From: Desulfobacterales bacterium
GTDB taxonomy: Bacteria; Desulfobacterota; Desulfobulbia; Desulfobulbales; JAGXFP01
DNA length: 45,591 bases
Assembly: GCA_024637225.1 (NCBI GenBank)
Contig: JAGXFP010000064.1
Location: 1 to 45,591, forward strand
Direction: 5' to 3'
Shown here: positions 25,432-33,902 of the stretch, in pieces
How the letters are laid out: every line of letters begins with the position of its first letter
How positions within the stretch are numbered: position 1 is the stretch's first letter
Made by a program: the position numbers and the translations under genes
The notes under the pieces: generated by a model
Database searches by the model: none
Seen by the model: the letters and a program-made list of their open reading frames with translations, nothing else
What the model was told of the DNA's origin: nothing

Positions 25432-26604
25432 ATGAGCAGTCATCAGGTAGTAAAATCGATTGACGAAATCAACGCCCGCATCCGTTCAGGAGAGGCGGTG
25501 GTGGTTACCGCCGAGGAAATGGTTTCGATCGTTAAGGAGAGGGGAGCGGTTAATGCCGCCAGACAGATTGATGTTGTCACCACCGGAACTTTTTCGCCGA
25601 TGTGCTCTTCCGGCGTCTTTATGAATTTCGGGCAGGTCAATCCTACTTTCAAGGCGGCGAAGGCTTCGTTGAACAGGGTGCCGGCCTACGGCGGTCTGGC
25701 CGCGGTCGATATCTATATCGGCGCCACCGAACCGACCGAGGACGATCCCCTCAATAAGGTTTACCCCGGGGAATTCCGTTACGGCGGCGGACACGTGATC
25801 GAGGATCTGGTGGCGGGCAGGGAGATTGTTCTGGAAGGGAGCGGCTACGGGACCGATTGTTACCCCAATCGCAGCCTGGTTAAAAGCTTCACCCTGGCGG
25901 ATCTTCCCCATGCCCTGCTGTGCAATCCCAGGAACTCCTACCAGAATTACAACTGCGCCATCAATCTTTCCGAGAAGACCATCTATACCTATATGGGTAC
26001 CCTGAAGGCCAAGGGCCGTAACGCCACCTATTGCAGCGCCGGCCAGTTGAGTCCGTTGATGAATGATCCATACTACCGCACCATCGGCCTGGGTACCAGA
26101 ATCTTTCTCGGCGGCGGCGAGGGGTATGTGACCTGGCACGGCACCCAGCATAACCCCACGGCGCCTCGGGGCGCAAACGGAGTGCCGGTGCGACCCGCCG
26201 GCACCCTGATGTTGCAGGGGGATCTCAAGCAGATGTCTTCGCGCTGGCTCAAGGGGGTCAGTATGCAGGGTTATGGCTGCACCCTTGCGGTCGGGGTCGG
26301 AGTGCCGATTCCGATTTTGAATGAAGAGATCGCGGCCTTCACCGGTGTCGCGGATGAGGATATCTTTACCCAGGTGGTCGATTATTCCCATGACTATTCC
26401 CACGGTATTGCCCGGAATTACGGGGAAGTCAGCTACGCCGAGCTTAAGAGCGGCCAGATCGAAGTTAACGGGAAACAGGTGCGGACCGCGCCGTTGTCCA
26501 GTGTTGTCAGAGCCCGTGAAATTGCCGAGACTTTGAAGAAATGGATCGAGCAAGAGGGTTTTGAGTTGAGCACGCCTGTCAAAATGTTACCGAATGGAAA
26601 TTGA
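25432..26604 (+). CDS. DUF39 homocysteine biosynthesis protein
   Basis: DUF39 proteins are the proposed catalysts that insert sulfide into aspartate semialdehyde to give homocysteine in methanogens and several sulfate reducers, bypassing acetyl/succinyl-homoserine. The 390-residue protein shows SSGVFMNFGQVNP, GHVIEDLVAG, a probable catalytic Cys in GSGYGTDCYPN (C143) and another at C58 in FSPMCSSGV. Further on are GGGEGYVTWHGTQHNP and DYSHDYSHGIARNYGEVSYAEL. It has no CBS tail; the tandem-CBS protein upstream could fill that role. Some archaeal partners are a NIL/ferredoxin protein, not seen here. The asd gene in this window makes the expected substrate. Confidence 0.85.
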   Translation: MSSHQVVKSIDEINARIRSGEAVVVTAEEMVSIVKERGAVNAARQIDVVTTGTFSPMCSSGVFMNFGQVNPTFKAAKASLNRVPAYGGLAAVDIYIGATEPTEDDPLNKVYPGEFRYGGGHVIEDLVAGREIVLEGSGYGTDCYPNRSLVKSFTLADLPHALLCNPRNSYQNYNCAINLSEKTIYTYMGTLKAKGRNATYCSAGQLSPLMNDPYYRTIGLGTRIFLGGGEGYVTWHGTQHNPTAPRGANGVPVRPAGTLMLQGDLKQMSSRWLKGVSMQGYGCTLAVGVGVPIPILNEEIAAFTGVADEDIFTQVVDYSHDYSHGIARNYGEVSYAELKSGQIEVNGKQVRTAPLSSVVRAREIAETLKKWIEQEGFELSTPVKMLPNGN

Positions 26605-26643
26605 AGGCAATATTTTCATGCACCTGTCCAGGTTTTGACCCTA

Positions 26644-27417
26644 ATGAAGCTGCTCCATAAATATGAGGCCTTAAAGGCTGTTCTCGCCGAAGTTCCCGGC
26701 GTTGTTGCTTTTTCCGGTGGGGCGGACAGCTCTCTTCTTCTAAAAGCCGCGGTTGATGTCTATGGCTCGAATGCCTCGGCTTTTTTTGGTGATTCGGTCC
26801 TTCAGACCGATGCTGATCGTAGCAATGCCATCCGGACTGCCCGTGATTTAGGTGCCGATTTGCGGGTCGTTGAGTTAACTCCCTTGCATTGGCGGGAATT
26901 TACCGCCAATCCTCCTGATCGCTGTTATCACTGCAAAAAGAAGGTTTATCGGATATTTAAGGAGCTGTTGCCCCGGCGTGAAATGTTCCTTCTCGACGGC
27001 ACTAATCTTGACGATCTTCGGCAGGACCGTCCCGGCAGGCGGGCCCTTGTCGAATTGGACGTGAAAACTCCCCTGATCGAAGCCGGGCTGAGTAAAACTG
27101 ATGTCCGTTCCCTGGGCAAAATGCTCGGGGTGGTGACCTGGAACCGTGAATCGGCTTCATGTCTGGCAACCAGAATTCCAACAGGCATGGTGATTGATGC
27201 CGACAAACTCGGCCTGGTCGCACATTATGAAGGCATCCTGATCGGGGCGGGTTTTTCCGGAGTCCGGGTCGGGTTATGTGATAGTCAATCGGTTAAAATT
27301 GCAATAAAAGAAGCAGACCTGGAAAGGTTTTTTCAGTCTAAAGTCAGAGAAAAGATGCTTTCCGAGTTCGGGGCAGCGGGTGTCGTTAATTTATGGCTAT
27401 CCTTGCGGGGAAGATGA
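26644..27417 (+). CDS. larE: LarE-type ATP-dependent sulfur transferase
   Basis: LarE inserts sulfur into the nickel-pincer nucleotide of lactate racemase and related enzymes. About 257 residues: PP-loop AFSGGADSS (22-30) for AMP activation, then a C-terminal half with three cysteines, C94 and C97 in DRCYHCKK and C173 in SASCLATR. The three-Cys pattern fits the iron-sulfur type of LarE rather than the single sacrificial-Cys type. I choose ATG 26644; TTG 26635 is only 2 nt from the AGG. larB, larC and the racemase are not in the window, so the target is unknown. It follows DUF39 by 39 nt, another sulfur-handling gene, which suggests co-transcription. Confidence 0.88.
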   Translation: MKLLHKYEALKAVLAEVPGVVAFSGGADSSLLLKAAVDVYGSNASAFFGDSVLQTDADRSNAIRTARDLGADLRVVELTPLHWREFTANPPDRCYHCKKKVYRIFKELLPRREMFLLDGTNLDDLRQDRPGRRALVELDVKTPLIEAGLSKTDVRSLGKMLGVVTWNRESASCLATRIPTGMVIDADKLGLVAHYEGILIGAGFSGVRVGLCDSQSVKIAIKEADLERFFQSKVREKMLSEFGAAGVVNLWLSLRGR

Positions 27418-27608
27418 CCCGTGAGGTTTTTGTTACCATAAAACAAAGAGTTGAATCTGGTTTCTTCAGCCTTGTAAATGGGTTTAGATAATTAACAAAT
27501 AATTTCAGAATGAACTTTTTAACTCTTTGCTCTTTTTTTCTTGATATTTGATTCGGATTAGGATGTAATAACTAGTGATTTTGGGTTGTCAACGCTGAGT
27601 TTTTTGTT

Positions 27609-27637
27609 TGACAATGAAAATTTCATTTGGTTAGATC
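27609..27637 (+). promoter_or_regulatory. Sigma-70-like promoter of HU gene
   Basis: TTGACA (27609-27614), a 17-nt spacer, and TTAGAT (27632-27637). The -35 is consensus; the -10 matches at four of six positions. It lies 66 nt before the HU start. Confidence 0.5.
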
Positions 27638-27703
27638 AATCAATTCTGGTTGAGATAAACCATTGAGGGCAATGAACCACAAATTTACAGGAGGAATGCG
27701 AGC

Positions 27704-27976
27704 ATGAATAAAGGTGAATTGGTAGAAAACATGGCTGATGCCGCTGGGATTAGTAAAGCCGCCGCTGAGAGAGCTCTTACCGGGTTGCTTGATTCAATAT
27801 CAGGGGCGCTGTCTAAAGGAGACAAAGTGACTTTGGTCGGTTTCGGTACCTTTTCCATTTCCAAGAGATCCGCTCGTCAGGGCCGTAACCCCCAGACCGG
27901 CGCCGCCATCAAGATCCCGGCTCGTAAGGTTGCCCGTTTTAAACCCGGCAGCAAGCTGGCCGAAGCTGTAAAGTAA
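27704..27976 (+). CDS. hup: HU-family nucleoid protein
   Basis: A 90-residue HU protein that bends and compacts DNA as a dimer. MNKGELVENMADAAGISKAA starts the helical body. The DNA-binding arms carry GFGTFSISKRSARQGRNPQTG with the conserved Pro near the tip, followed by the A-AIKIPARKVARFKPG strand. Ends LAEAVK. An excellent GGAGG lies before the ATG. IHF would need longer arms or a different tip. It is monocistronic, with its own promoter and a 3' hairpin. Confidence 0.95.
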   Translation: MNKGELVENMADAAGISKAAAERALTGLLDSISGALSKGDKVTLVGFGTFSISKRSARQGRNPQTGAAIKIPARKVARFKPGSKLAEAVK

Positions 27977-28019
27977 AGGTCCTTTCTGTATTAAGTAACA
28001 TTTCAACTTGTTGTTTTTC

Positions 28020-28051
28020 TCAGGGGTTAGAAGATCTCTTCTAACCCCTGA
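28020..28051 (+). terminator. Perfect 15-bp hairpin after HU gene
   Basis: TCAGGGGTTAGAAGA (28020-28034) pairs with TCTTCTAACCCCTGA (28037-28051), with a 2-nt gap that in RNA would open a few base pairs into a small loop. The T-run that follows is short (GTTTATG), so termination may be partial; the stem could also protect the HU mRNA end. Confidence 0.7.
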
Positions 28052-28212
28052 GTTTATGATGGCGTTGCAAAACTCGGAATATATCAGCTAAGTAGAGATG
28101 ATAAACTCGCAAAAATTCTTCCGTCGCACCGCTTTTTTCGAGAGTGACGATCTATTTCTTGTCCTTTTCAGGATTTTAATTTATAGAGTGCTGCAACATT
28201 TAGTTTCCGGGT
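28052..28212. repeat. Copies of the GCAAAA repeat boxes
   Basis: GATGGCGTTGCAAAACTCGG (28059-28078) and GATAAACTCGCAAAAATTC (28100-28118) are relatives of boxes at 15368, 24321, 25390, 29828 and 41911. No gene is seen between the HU terminator and tRNA-Pro. Confidence 0.6.
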
Positions 28213-28289
28213 CGGGACGTGGCTCAGTCTGGTAGAGCACAGCGTTCGGGACGCTGGGGTCGGAGGTTCGAATCCTCTCGTCCCGACCA
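28213..28289 (+). tRNA. tRNA-Pro (anticodon CGG)
   Basis: A 77-nt cloverleaf. The acceptor CGGGACG pairs with CGTCCCG; the anticodon stem CAGCG/CGCTG holds the loop TTCGGGA, so the anticodon is CGG, reading CCG. The T-arm GGAGGTTCGAATCCTC is intact and the 3' CCA is encoded. Confidence 0.96.
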
Positions 28290-28431
28290 ATTCCTCTCTA
28301 CATCCGATCTCCGTGGCGCCGCCGTTCCGGTTAGCGCCGAGCAAACCATAATTTCCCTCTGTTACTCCCGCTCATTCCGATACAGAGAAATAGTTCCGGA
28401 ATAATCTCCCCCTCCAGGAATGACGACAAGG

Positions 28432-29778
28432 TCAACCCCGGTGTTTGAGCTTGGTTATTTCGGCTTCAAACCCGCCCCTTTCCAGAATCACCTCCACCTC
28501 TTCCCCGACAGCGAGCTTATGGCTGTCCCGGATCGCTTTTCGTTCCGTGCCTCCGAGGGTTATCGAATATCCTCTGCCCAGAACCGCAAGGGGACTCACC
28601 ATATCCAGTAGTGCCGCCGCCTTCCCGAGTCTGTCCCGTTCTTTGTCTATCCTGCGATTTATGAAGAGCCGGGATAGTCGGGCAAGCTCGTCTATTTTCC
28701 GTTCTTTCAGCTTTAAAATCCGACCGGGACCGGCTTCCCGCAGACTATTCTCATACCCATGCAGAATCCGGCGCCGGTTGTGGAGCTGCGTTTCCAGGGA
28801 AAACGTTAAGTTTGAGCTGATATTTCGCAACTTCCAATCGAAATTGGCCAGCAGCAGAGAGGGATCACCGAGCATCCTTTTCCGGGTGTCAACCCGGAAG
28901 CGATATCGGTCGGTTATCCTGGTCAGGTTGGAACTCAGATTGTATTCGGCCCGGCGGATCCTTTGCTGAAGCGCTTTTTTATCCGGGATCACCGCTTCGG
29001 CAGCGGCGGAGGGGGTGGCGGCCCGATAATCGGCCACAAAATCGCTGATCGTAAAATCGATTTCATGGCCGATCGCCGAAACCACTGGAATCTTCGAGGC
29101 GTAGATGGCCCTGGCCAGGCCCTCTTCGTTGAATGCCCAGAGATCTTCCAGGGAACCTCCACCCCTGCAGAGCACAATGACGTCCGTGGCCCGCTGCTGA
29201 TTCAAAAAGGCCAGGGCTTTGCCTATTTCGGCCCCGGCGCCTTCTCCCTGGACCCTGACTGGAATTATCTCAATCGGCAGGCCGGGATATCGATTTTCGG
29301 CCATCCGGAGAAAATCATGGACCGCGGCGCCTTGGGGAGAGGTGATCAGGGAGACCTTATCCGGCAGGAAGGGCAGAGGCTTTTTTACCGATTGCTCGAA
29401 AAGCCCCTCACTCTCCAGGGCGATTTTGAGCTGTTCGAAGGCGATTTGCAGCTGGCCCTCTCCCTGGGCTTCCATGGAGTCTATCAGCAACTGATATTCA
29501 CCGCGCGGTTCGTAAACCGAAACCCGGCCCCGGCAGATTACCTGCTGACCGTTTTCGGGCCTGATATCCAGATAACGCTGCTGTTGCTTGAAAAGCACCG
29601 CGCGTAATTGGGCATCCTGATCCCTGAGGGTGAAATAGAGGTGGCCCGAATGCGGTTTCCTTAAATTCGAGATCTCTCCGGTTACGGTTACAAAGGAAAA
29701 TTGCGTTTCCAGCAGCCCCCTGATTGACCTGGTCAGCTCGGAGACGGATTGAATGGTTACGGAGTGCGTTGTTAGCAT
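28432..29778 (-). CDS. xseA: Exodeoxyribonuclease VII large subunit
   Basis: XseA is the catalytic subunit of exonuclease VII. 448 residues: an OB-fold ssDNA-binding domain (about 5-105; VTVTGEISNLRKPHSGHLYFTL, FKQQQRYLDI), a catalytic domain (about 120-330) with VSLITSPQGAAVHDF, VLCRGGGSLEDLWAFNEE, SAIGHEIDFTISDFVADYRAATPSAAAE, then a long coiled-coil that binds XseB, and a short C-terminal barrel (LGRGYSITL). The start ATG 29778 has AGGA 8 nt upstream. That Shine-Dalgarno belongs to a TIR-family end (29788-29800). The partner xseB lies 13 kb away. Confidence 0.96.
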   Translation of the reverse strand: MLTTHSVTIQSVSELTRSIRGLLETQFSFVTVTGEISNLRKPHSGHLYFTLRDQDAQLRAVLFKQQQRYLDIRPENGQQVICRGRVSVYEPRGEYQLLIDSMEAQGEGQLQIAFEQLKIALESEGLFEQSVKKPLPFLPDKVSLITSPQGAAVHDFLRMAENRYPGLPIEIIPVRVQGEGAGAEIGKALAFLNQQRATDVIVLCRGGGSLEDLWAFNEEGLARAIYASKIPVVSAIGHEIDFTISDFVADYRAATPSAAAEAVIPDKKALQQRIRRAEYNLSSNLTRITDRYRFRVDTRKRMLGDPSLLLANFDWKLRNISSNLTFSLETQLHNRRRILHGYENSLREAGPGRILKLKERKIDELARLSRLFINRRIDKERDRLGKAAALLDMVSPLAVLGRGYSITLGGTERKAIRDSHKLAVGEEVEVILERGGFEAEITKLKHRG

Positions 29779-29786
29779 TGGTCTTT

Positions 29787-29800
29787 TCCTGAATCCTTGA
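29787..29800 (-). promoter_or_regulatory. TIR end serving as ribosome binding site of xseA
   Basis: On the minus strand the sequence TCAAGGATTCAGGA ends in AGGA 8 nt before the xseA ATG. TTCAGG is the inner-to-outer end of the dispersed inverted repeat family. Confidence 0.6.
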
Positions 29801-30017
29801 TTGCTGTTGGGCGGCTTGCCATTAACGATTTTTGCGAGTTTGTCAATCCTGCTTGCAGGGGTGAGCGATTATAGATTTATGACGATAGTTTAATCCGCAA
29901 GCATTGCTTGGGAAAGATTAATTTACTTAAATTCCCGATGCTTTTTTAGGATGAAGTAGTTATATTGCCAGTTTTCCGTAAGCCGCAATGAAGTAATTTA
30001 TGATCTGAGGAGACATC

Positions 30018-30725
30018 ATGGCTGAAGAGCGTCCTGTTAAGCAAAAAGAAGAACAAAAAATCGATATCGAACACAAAGACGGTTTGCTGGAAGAACTGAA
30101 TCTGCCGCCCCACGTCATCCGATTTATTAAGGAAAATGCCCGCAATTTGCAAATTGCCGCCGTTTGCCTGGTCCTGGTGGTCTTAGGGTGGACCTATTTC
30201 GATTATTATAGCCAGTCCCAGGAAAACCAGGCCTCCGCAGCCTTGAACGAAGCCATTCGCGAAGCAGACGATACGGCCAGGATCGCCCTGTTAAATGAGG
30301 TCGCCACCGAGTTTTCCGGAACGGATGCCGCCTTGTGGAGCCGCATAGAGCAGGGGCATGTGGCCTTTAAGAACGGTGAATACGACAAGGCCCTTGCCGT
30401 GTATAATGATGTTGCCGACGATTTGAACGGTGATAGTCCTCTCCTGCCTCTTCTCACCTACAATACGGGAATCGCCCACGAGAACAGCGGCGCCCTTGAT
30501 CAGGCCCTGCAATCCTATGCCGAGCTTGCCGGTTATGAAGGATTTGCGGTTAAAGGGTTGATGGCCCAAGGCAGGATTTACGAACTCAAGGGTGAAACGG
30601 ACGCGGCCCTCGAAGTCTATCGGGCGGCAGCGGCGAAAGAAGAGGTCAGCGGCCCTGACCGGAGCATCCTGACCGAAAAGATCAAAGGCCTCAAGCCAAG
30701 CGAGGCTGCTCCTGAATCAAGTTGA
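30018..30725 (+). CDS. Membrane-anchored TPR protein (YfgM-like)
   Basis: 235 residues with a charged cytoplasmic N-terminus (about 1-42), one transmembrane segment (43-64, NLQIAAVCLVLVVLGW...) and a soluble part with about three to four TPR-like helical hairpins (WSRIEQGHVAFKNGEYDKALAVY, LLTYNTGIAHENSGALDQALQSY, GLMAQGRIYELKGETDAALEVY). This layout matches YfgM-like proteins, which in E. coli associate with SecYEG and periplasmic chaperones. GAGGAG precedes the ATG. The usual partner bamB and the engA gene are not in the window, so the function is inferred only from architecture. Confidence 0.82.
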   Translation: MAEERPVKQKEEQKIDIEHKDGLLEELNLPPHVIRFIKENARNLQIAAVCLVLVVLGWTYFDYYSQSQENQASAALNEAIREADDTARIALLNEVATEFSGTDAALWSRIEQGHVAFKNGEYDKALAVYNDVADDLNGDSPLLPLLTYNTGIAHENSGALDQALQSYAELAGYEGFAVKGLMAQGRIYELKGETDAALEVYRAAAAKEEVSGPDRSILTEKIKGLKPSEAAPESS

Positions 30726-30911
30726 TCCGCTTTCTTAAAGGAAGTGCCGCGCTAAGCGACTGATGCCGCCGGATCTACTCCCATAGCGCCCGGTCGGATC
30801 AGCTGAAGGCTCTTTGTCTGACTCCCCTGAAAGACGGCGCGTTGCTATTTCTTCACCAGCTGCAACGGACAGCTAAGTAAGTAATCAGCTGACAGGGTAA
30901 GCTCTCTGCCA

Positions 30912-30924
30912 TCACGGGTTCAGG
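30912..30924 (+). promoter_or_regulatory. TIR end serving as ribosome binding site of panC
   Basis: TCACGGGTTCAGG ends in AGG, 8 nt before ATG 30933. It differs from the family end by one base. No other purine-rich site lies at a suitable distance. Confidence 0.6.
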
Positions 30925-30932
30925 TATCCGCC

Positions 30933-31793
30933 ATGGAAATCATCAAAACACTGAACCGGATGTCCGCCTGGGCCAAGGCTCAGGAAAAATCCGCCAAGCA
31001 GATAAGTTTGGTCCCGACCATGGGTTCGTTTCACGAAGGACATCTTCGCCTGATGCGGCGAGCCGCCGAATTAGCCGATCTGGTCGTGGTCAGCCTGTTC
31101 GTCAATCCGATCCAGTTCGGTCCCGCCGAGGATTTGACCAGTTATCCCCGAAATATGGAGAGGGATGCCGCCCTGGCGCGCGAAGAAGGGGTAGCGGTTC
31201 TTTTCGCCCCGGATCAAGAAGCGATGTATCCCGACCCGCCTCTAACCAGAGTGGTCGTTTCGGGGCTGTCGGCAGGACTGTGCGGATTAACCCGGCCGGG
31301 CCACTTTGACGGGGTCTGTACGGTAGTCGCCAAACTTTTCAATATCGTCAGGCCGGCTGCGGCGGTCTTCGGCGAGAAGGATTACCAGCAGCTTGCCGTA
31401 ATCCGTAGAATGGCGATGGATTTAAATTGGAATATCGACATCGTCGCCCATCCCATTGTCAGGGATGATGACGGTTTGGCCCTGAGTTCGCGAAACCGTT
31501 ATCTTTCCCCCGATGAGCGGCAGAGCGCTCCGGCATTGTTCAAGGCGATCAAGGTTGCCCGGAAAATGGTGCGCGGGGGGATTATCGATGCGGACCGGCT
31601 CCTGGCCGAAGTTGAAACAATAATAAATATGCATGATAATATTGAAATTGAATATCTGAGCATCATTGATTGTGAAAATCTTCAGGTCAAGACCAGGATT
31701 GATAAGCGGTCGCTTCTGGCCATGGCGGTCAGGATAGGCGGAACCAGACTTATCGATAACGCGATGCTGTTCGAAGAAACCGAGGGAGCATAA
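30933..31793 (+). CDS. panC: Pantothenate synthetase
   Basis: PanC joins pantoate and beta-alanine with ATP to give pantothenate. 286 residues of the class I nucleotidyltransferase fold: [12 protein letters not shown], with the HxGH pair H34/H37, [24 protein letters not shown] and [14 protein letters not shown] as the KMSKS-like loop. Most PanC have MGALHEGH; here SF replaces AL, a mild change. Its stop overlaps the panD start (TAATG). It leads panC-panD-mqnB-mqnD. Confidence 0.96.
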   Translation: MEIIKTLNRMSAWAKAQEKSAKQISLVPTMGSFHEGHLRLMRRAAELADLVVVSLFVNPIQFGPAEDLTSYPRNMERDAALAREEGVAVLFAPDQEAMYPDPPLTRVVVSGLSAGLCGLTRPGHFDGVCTVVAKLFNIVRPAAAVFGEKDYQQLAVIRRMAMDLNWNIDIVAHPIVRDDDGLALSSRNRYLSPDERQSAPALFKAIKVARKMVRGGIIDADRLLAEVETIINMHDNIEIEYLSIIDCENLQVKTRIDKRSLLAMAVRIGGTRLIDNAMLFEETEGA

Positions 31794-32176
31794 TGTTAAG
31801 AGAGATGTTGAAGTGTAAAATCCATCGGGCCACCATAACCGATTCAAACCTCAATTATGAGGGTAGCCTTACGGTTGACCGCGATCTGATGATGGAGGCC
31901 GGCCTGATTCCTTTCGAAAAAGTAAAGGTCTACAATATCAATAATGGGGAGAGGTTTGACACTTATATTATAGAAGGCCCGGCCGGCTCCGGCACTATTG
32001 CCCTGAACGGGGCCGCCGCCCGCAAGGGCATGATCGGTGACCTGATCATCATCGCCAGCTATGCCATGTATGATGCCGACGATCTCGCGAATTATTACCC
32101 GCAGATAGTCGTTCTCAAACCCGACAACGGCATCAAGCATATCTATAATGCGGAAAACCCGCCGCCGATCGGTTAA
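31793..32176 (+). CDS. panD: Aspartate 1-decarboxylase
   Basis: PanD decarboxylates aspartate to beta-alanine for panC. The 127-residue proenzyme self-cleaves at G24-S25 (NYEGSLTVD), making the pyruvoyl group at S25. T57 and Y58 in RFDTYIIEG match the processing and catalytic residues of E. coli. The C-terminal INxxNP-like NAENPP is present. It overlaps panC by one base and is followed by mqnB 41 nt later. Confidence 0.96.
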   Translation: MLREMLKCKIHRATITDSNLNYEGSLTVDRDLMMEAGLIPFEKVKVYNINNGERFDTYIIEGPAGSGTIALNGAAARKGMIGDLIIIASYAMYDADDLANYYPQIVVLKPDNGIKHIYNAENPPPIG

Positions 32177-32217
32177 GTGGTTTTTTGTGAATTTACCGTT
32201 TCCGAGGTGATTGGTCG

Positions 32218-32871
32218 ATGTATCTAATTGTCTCCTCAACCGGGATGGAACTGGAGCCGATCGAATCCCTCTATGCCGGCAGCGAGAGTTTCCTCTTTTT
32301 GAACATCGGCGTCGGTCCGGTCGAAGCGGCCGTCAATCTCACCGAATATCTCTGCCGGGCAGGAACAGGCAGCATTGCGGCGGTGATTAATCTTGGGCTG
32401 GCCGGGGCCTACCCGGACTCCGGCCCCGAACTCCTTGATATCTGTCTGGCCGAACAGGAGTATTTCGGCGATATCGGCATTGCTCTGGAAGGGCGGATCG
32501 ACGATCTCGATCCTTCCTTTGCGCCACCCCTCGAATTCAAACTTGCCTCCGAACTTCTTGATCAGGCCGGCGCATATCTTAAAAAAGCCGGCTTCAGCTT
32601 TCAGCGCGGCAATTTCGTTACCGTCTCCTCGGTTTCGGGGACCTTGTCCCGGGGCGCCTATCTTTCCGGTAAATTCAAGGCAATCTGCGAGAACATGGAA
32701 GGCGCCTCCGTAGCTCGGGTTTGTCGAAAATTTTCGCTGCCCTGCCTGGAACTTCGTTGCGTCAGCAATATGGTTGTCGATCGTGAGGATCAGGAGTGGC
32801 GGCCCGGCGAAGCGGTCGAGCTCTGCGGCAGAGCCGCCCGGGCCGTGATGGAGGGGCTGCAAGATGACTGA
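32218..32871 (+). CDS. mqnB: Futalosine hydrolase
   Basis: MqnB removes the base from futalosine in the alternative menaquinone pathway. The 217-residue protein has the nucleoside-phosphorylase fold: GVGPVEAAVNL (31-41), VINLGLAGAYP, EQEYFGDIG, and the catalytic-site ENMEGASVARVC. 5'-methylthioadenosine nucleosidases share this fold, but coupling to mqnD (8-nt overlap) settles the role. ATG 32218 follows GAGGTGATTGGTCG. Confidence 0.93.
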   Translation: MYLIVSSTGMELEPIESLYAGSESFLFLNIGVGPVEAAVNLTEYLCRAGTGSIAAVINLGLAGAYPDSGPELLDICLAEQEYFGDIGIALEGRIDDLDPSFAPPLEFKLASELLDQAGAYLKKAGFSFQRGNFVTVSSVSGTLSRGAYLSGKFKAICENMEGASVARVCRKFSLPCLELRCVSNMVVDREDQEWRPGEAVELCGRAARAVMEGLQDD

Positions 32872-33724
32872 AGCCGGCCCATCCGCTCCCCTGACCCTCG
32901 GTTTTTCACCCTGCCCGAATGATACCTTTATTTTCCATGCCCTGGTCCATGGCCTGGCTGGTCGCTCGGGTCTCCATCTGGCGCCGCCCGTCCTGGCCGA
33001 TGTCGAGACCCTGAACGAATGGGCCATGGAACCGCGCCTTGACCTTACCAAGCTCTCCTTTCACGCCCTGGCCCACGTTCTCGATGATTATGTCCTGCTG
33101 AATTCGGGCAGTGCCCTGGGCCGAGGCTGCGGACCCCTGTTAATCGCCCGAAAACCTTTGGATCAAGACGGGCTTGCCGATCTGCGCATCGCCATCCCCG
33201 GTCGACTGACCACAGCCGCCATGCTGCTGCAAATGTACGCGCCCGGCTGCCGAAACCTCATCACCATGAGGTTTGACGAGATTATGCCCGCCCTGGCCCG
33301 TGGCGAAGTCGATGCCGGGGTTATCATTCACGAGAGTCGTTTCACCTATCGCAAAGAAGGTTTTTCGCTCATCGGAGATTTGGGAGCGTGGTGGGAAGAG
33401 ACCAGCGGTTGCCCGATTCCCTTGGGCGGGATTGCCGCCCGGCGCTCCTTGGGCAAAGAGTTGATCGGCAGGGTCGACATGGCAATCCGGGAAAGTGTGC
33501 GGCATGCCTTTGCCCACCCTCAACTTTCCCGGGAGTATATTCGTTGCCATGCCCAGGAAATTGATGAGCAGGTGATCCGCAGCCACATCGAGCTTTATGT
33601 CAACGATTTCTCCGTTGATCTGGGCAGGCAGGGCCGGGGGGCGATTGAATCCTTTCTTGCCCGGGGCCGTGAACTGGAAATAGTACCGACTTCATCTTTA
33701 TCGGTTTTTTTTGCTGACCAGTAA
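32864..33724 (+). CDS. mqnD: 1,4-dihydroxy-6-naphthoate synthase
   Basis: MqnD converts cyclic dehypoxanthine futalosine to 1,4-dihydroxy-6-naphthoate. 286 residues of a periplasmic-binding-protein-like fold: LGFSPCPNDTFIFHALVHG near the N-terminus, DLTKLSFHALAHVL, SGSALGRGCGPLL, IPGRLTTAAMLL, and IIHESRFTY with the likely catalytic His. It overlaps mqnB by 8 nt. MqnA and MqnC are not in the window. With dxs/ispA this places menaquinone synthesis here, and the Rieske/cytochrome b pair downstream would use menaquinol. Confidence 0.95.
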   Translation: MTEAGPSAPLTLGFSPCPNDTFIFHALVHGLAGRSGLHLAPPVLADVETLNEWAMEPRLDLTKLSFHALAHVLDDYVLLNSGSALGRGCGPLLIARKPLDQDGLADLRIAIPGRLTTAAMLLQMYAPGCRNLITMRFDEIMPALARGEVDAGVIIHESRFTYRKEGFSLIGDLGAWWEETSGCPIPLGGIAARRSLGKELIGRVDMAIRESVRHAFAHPQLSREYIRCHAQEIDEQVIRSHIELYVNDFSVDLGRQGRGAIESFLARGRELEIVPTSSLSVFFADQ

Positions 33725-33902
33725 ACATTTCCAGGTTTTTTTTCGGGTCTTCAGGCTTTTTCAAGTTGCGATTTTTCGTCAAAGAAGTAGATTTTAATGT
33801 TCACTCAATCAATTGATGCGGATTTATTCATTAAATCTTTATTTTGTCCCGCTGCGATAAAATAGCAAATTATCACTAAAAATCAAAAACAGGATAATTA
33901 AC

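Noticed and set aside
25486..26553. A 355-codon open frame antisense to the DUF39 gene
   Set aside because: It is a shadow of the real gene; composition is His/Gly/Arg-rich without domain motifs.
28020..28051. A classical strong terminator after HU
   Set aside because: The stem is perfect but the T-tract is short, so I list it only as a probable or partial terminator.
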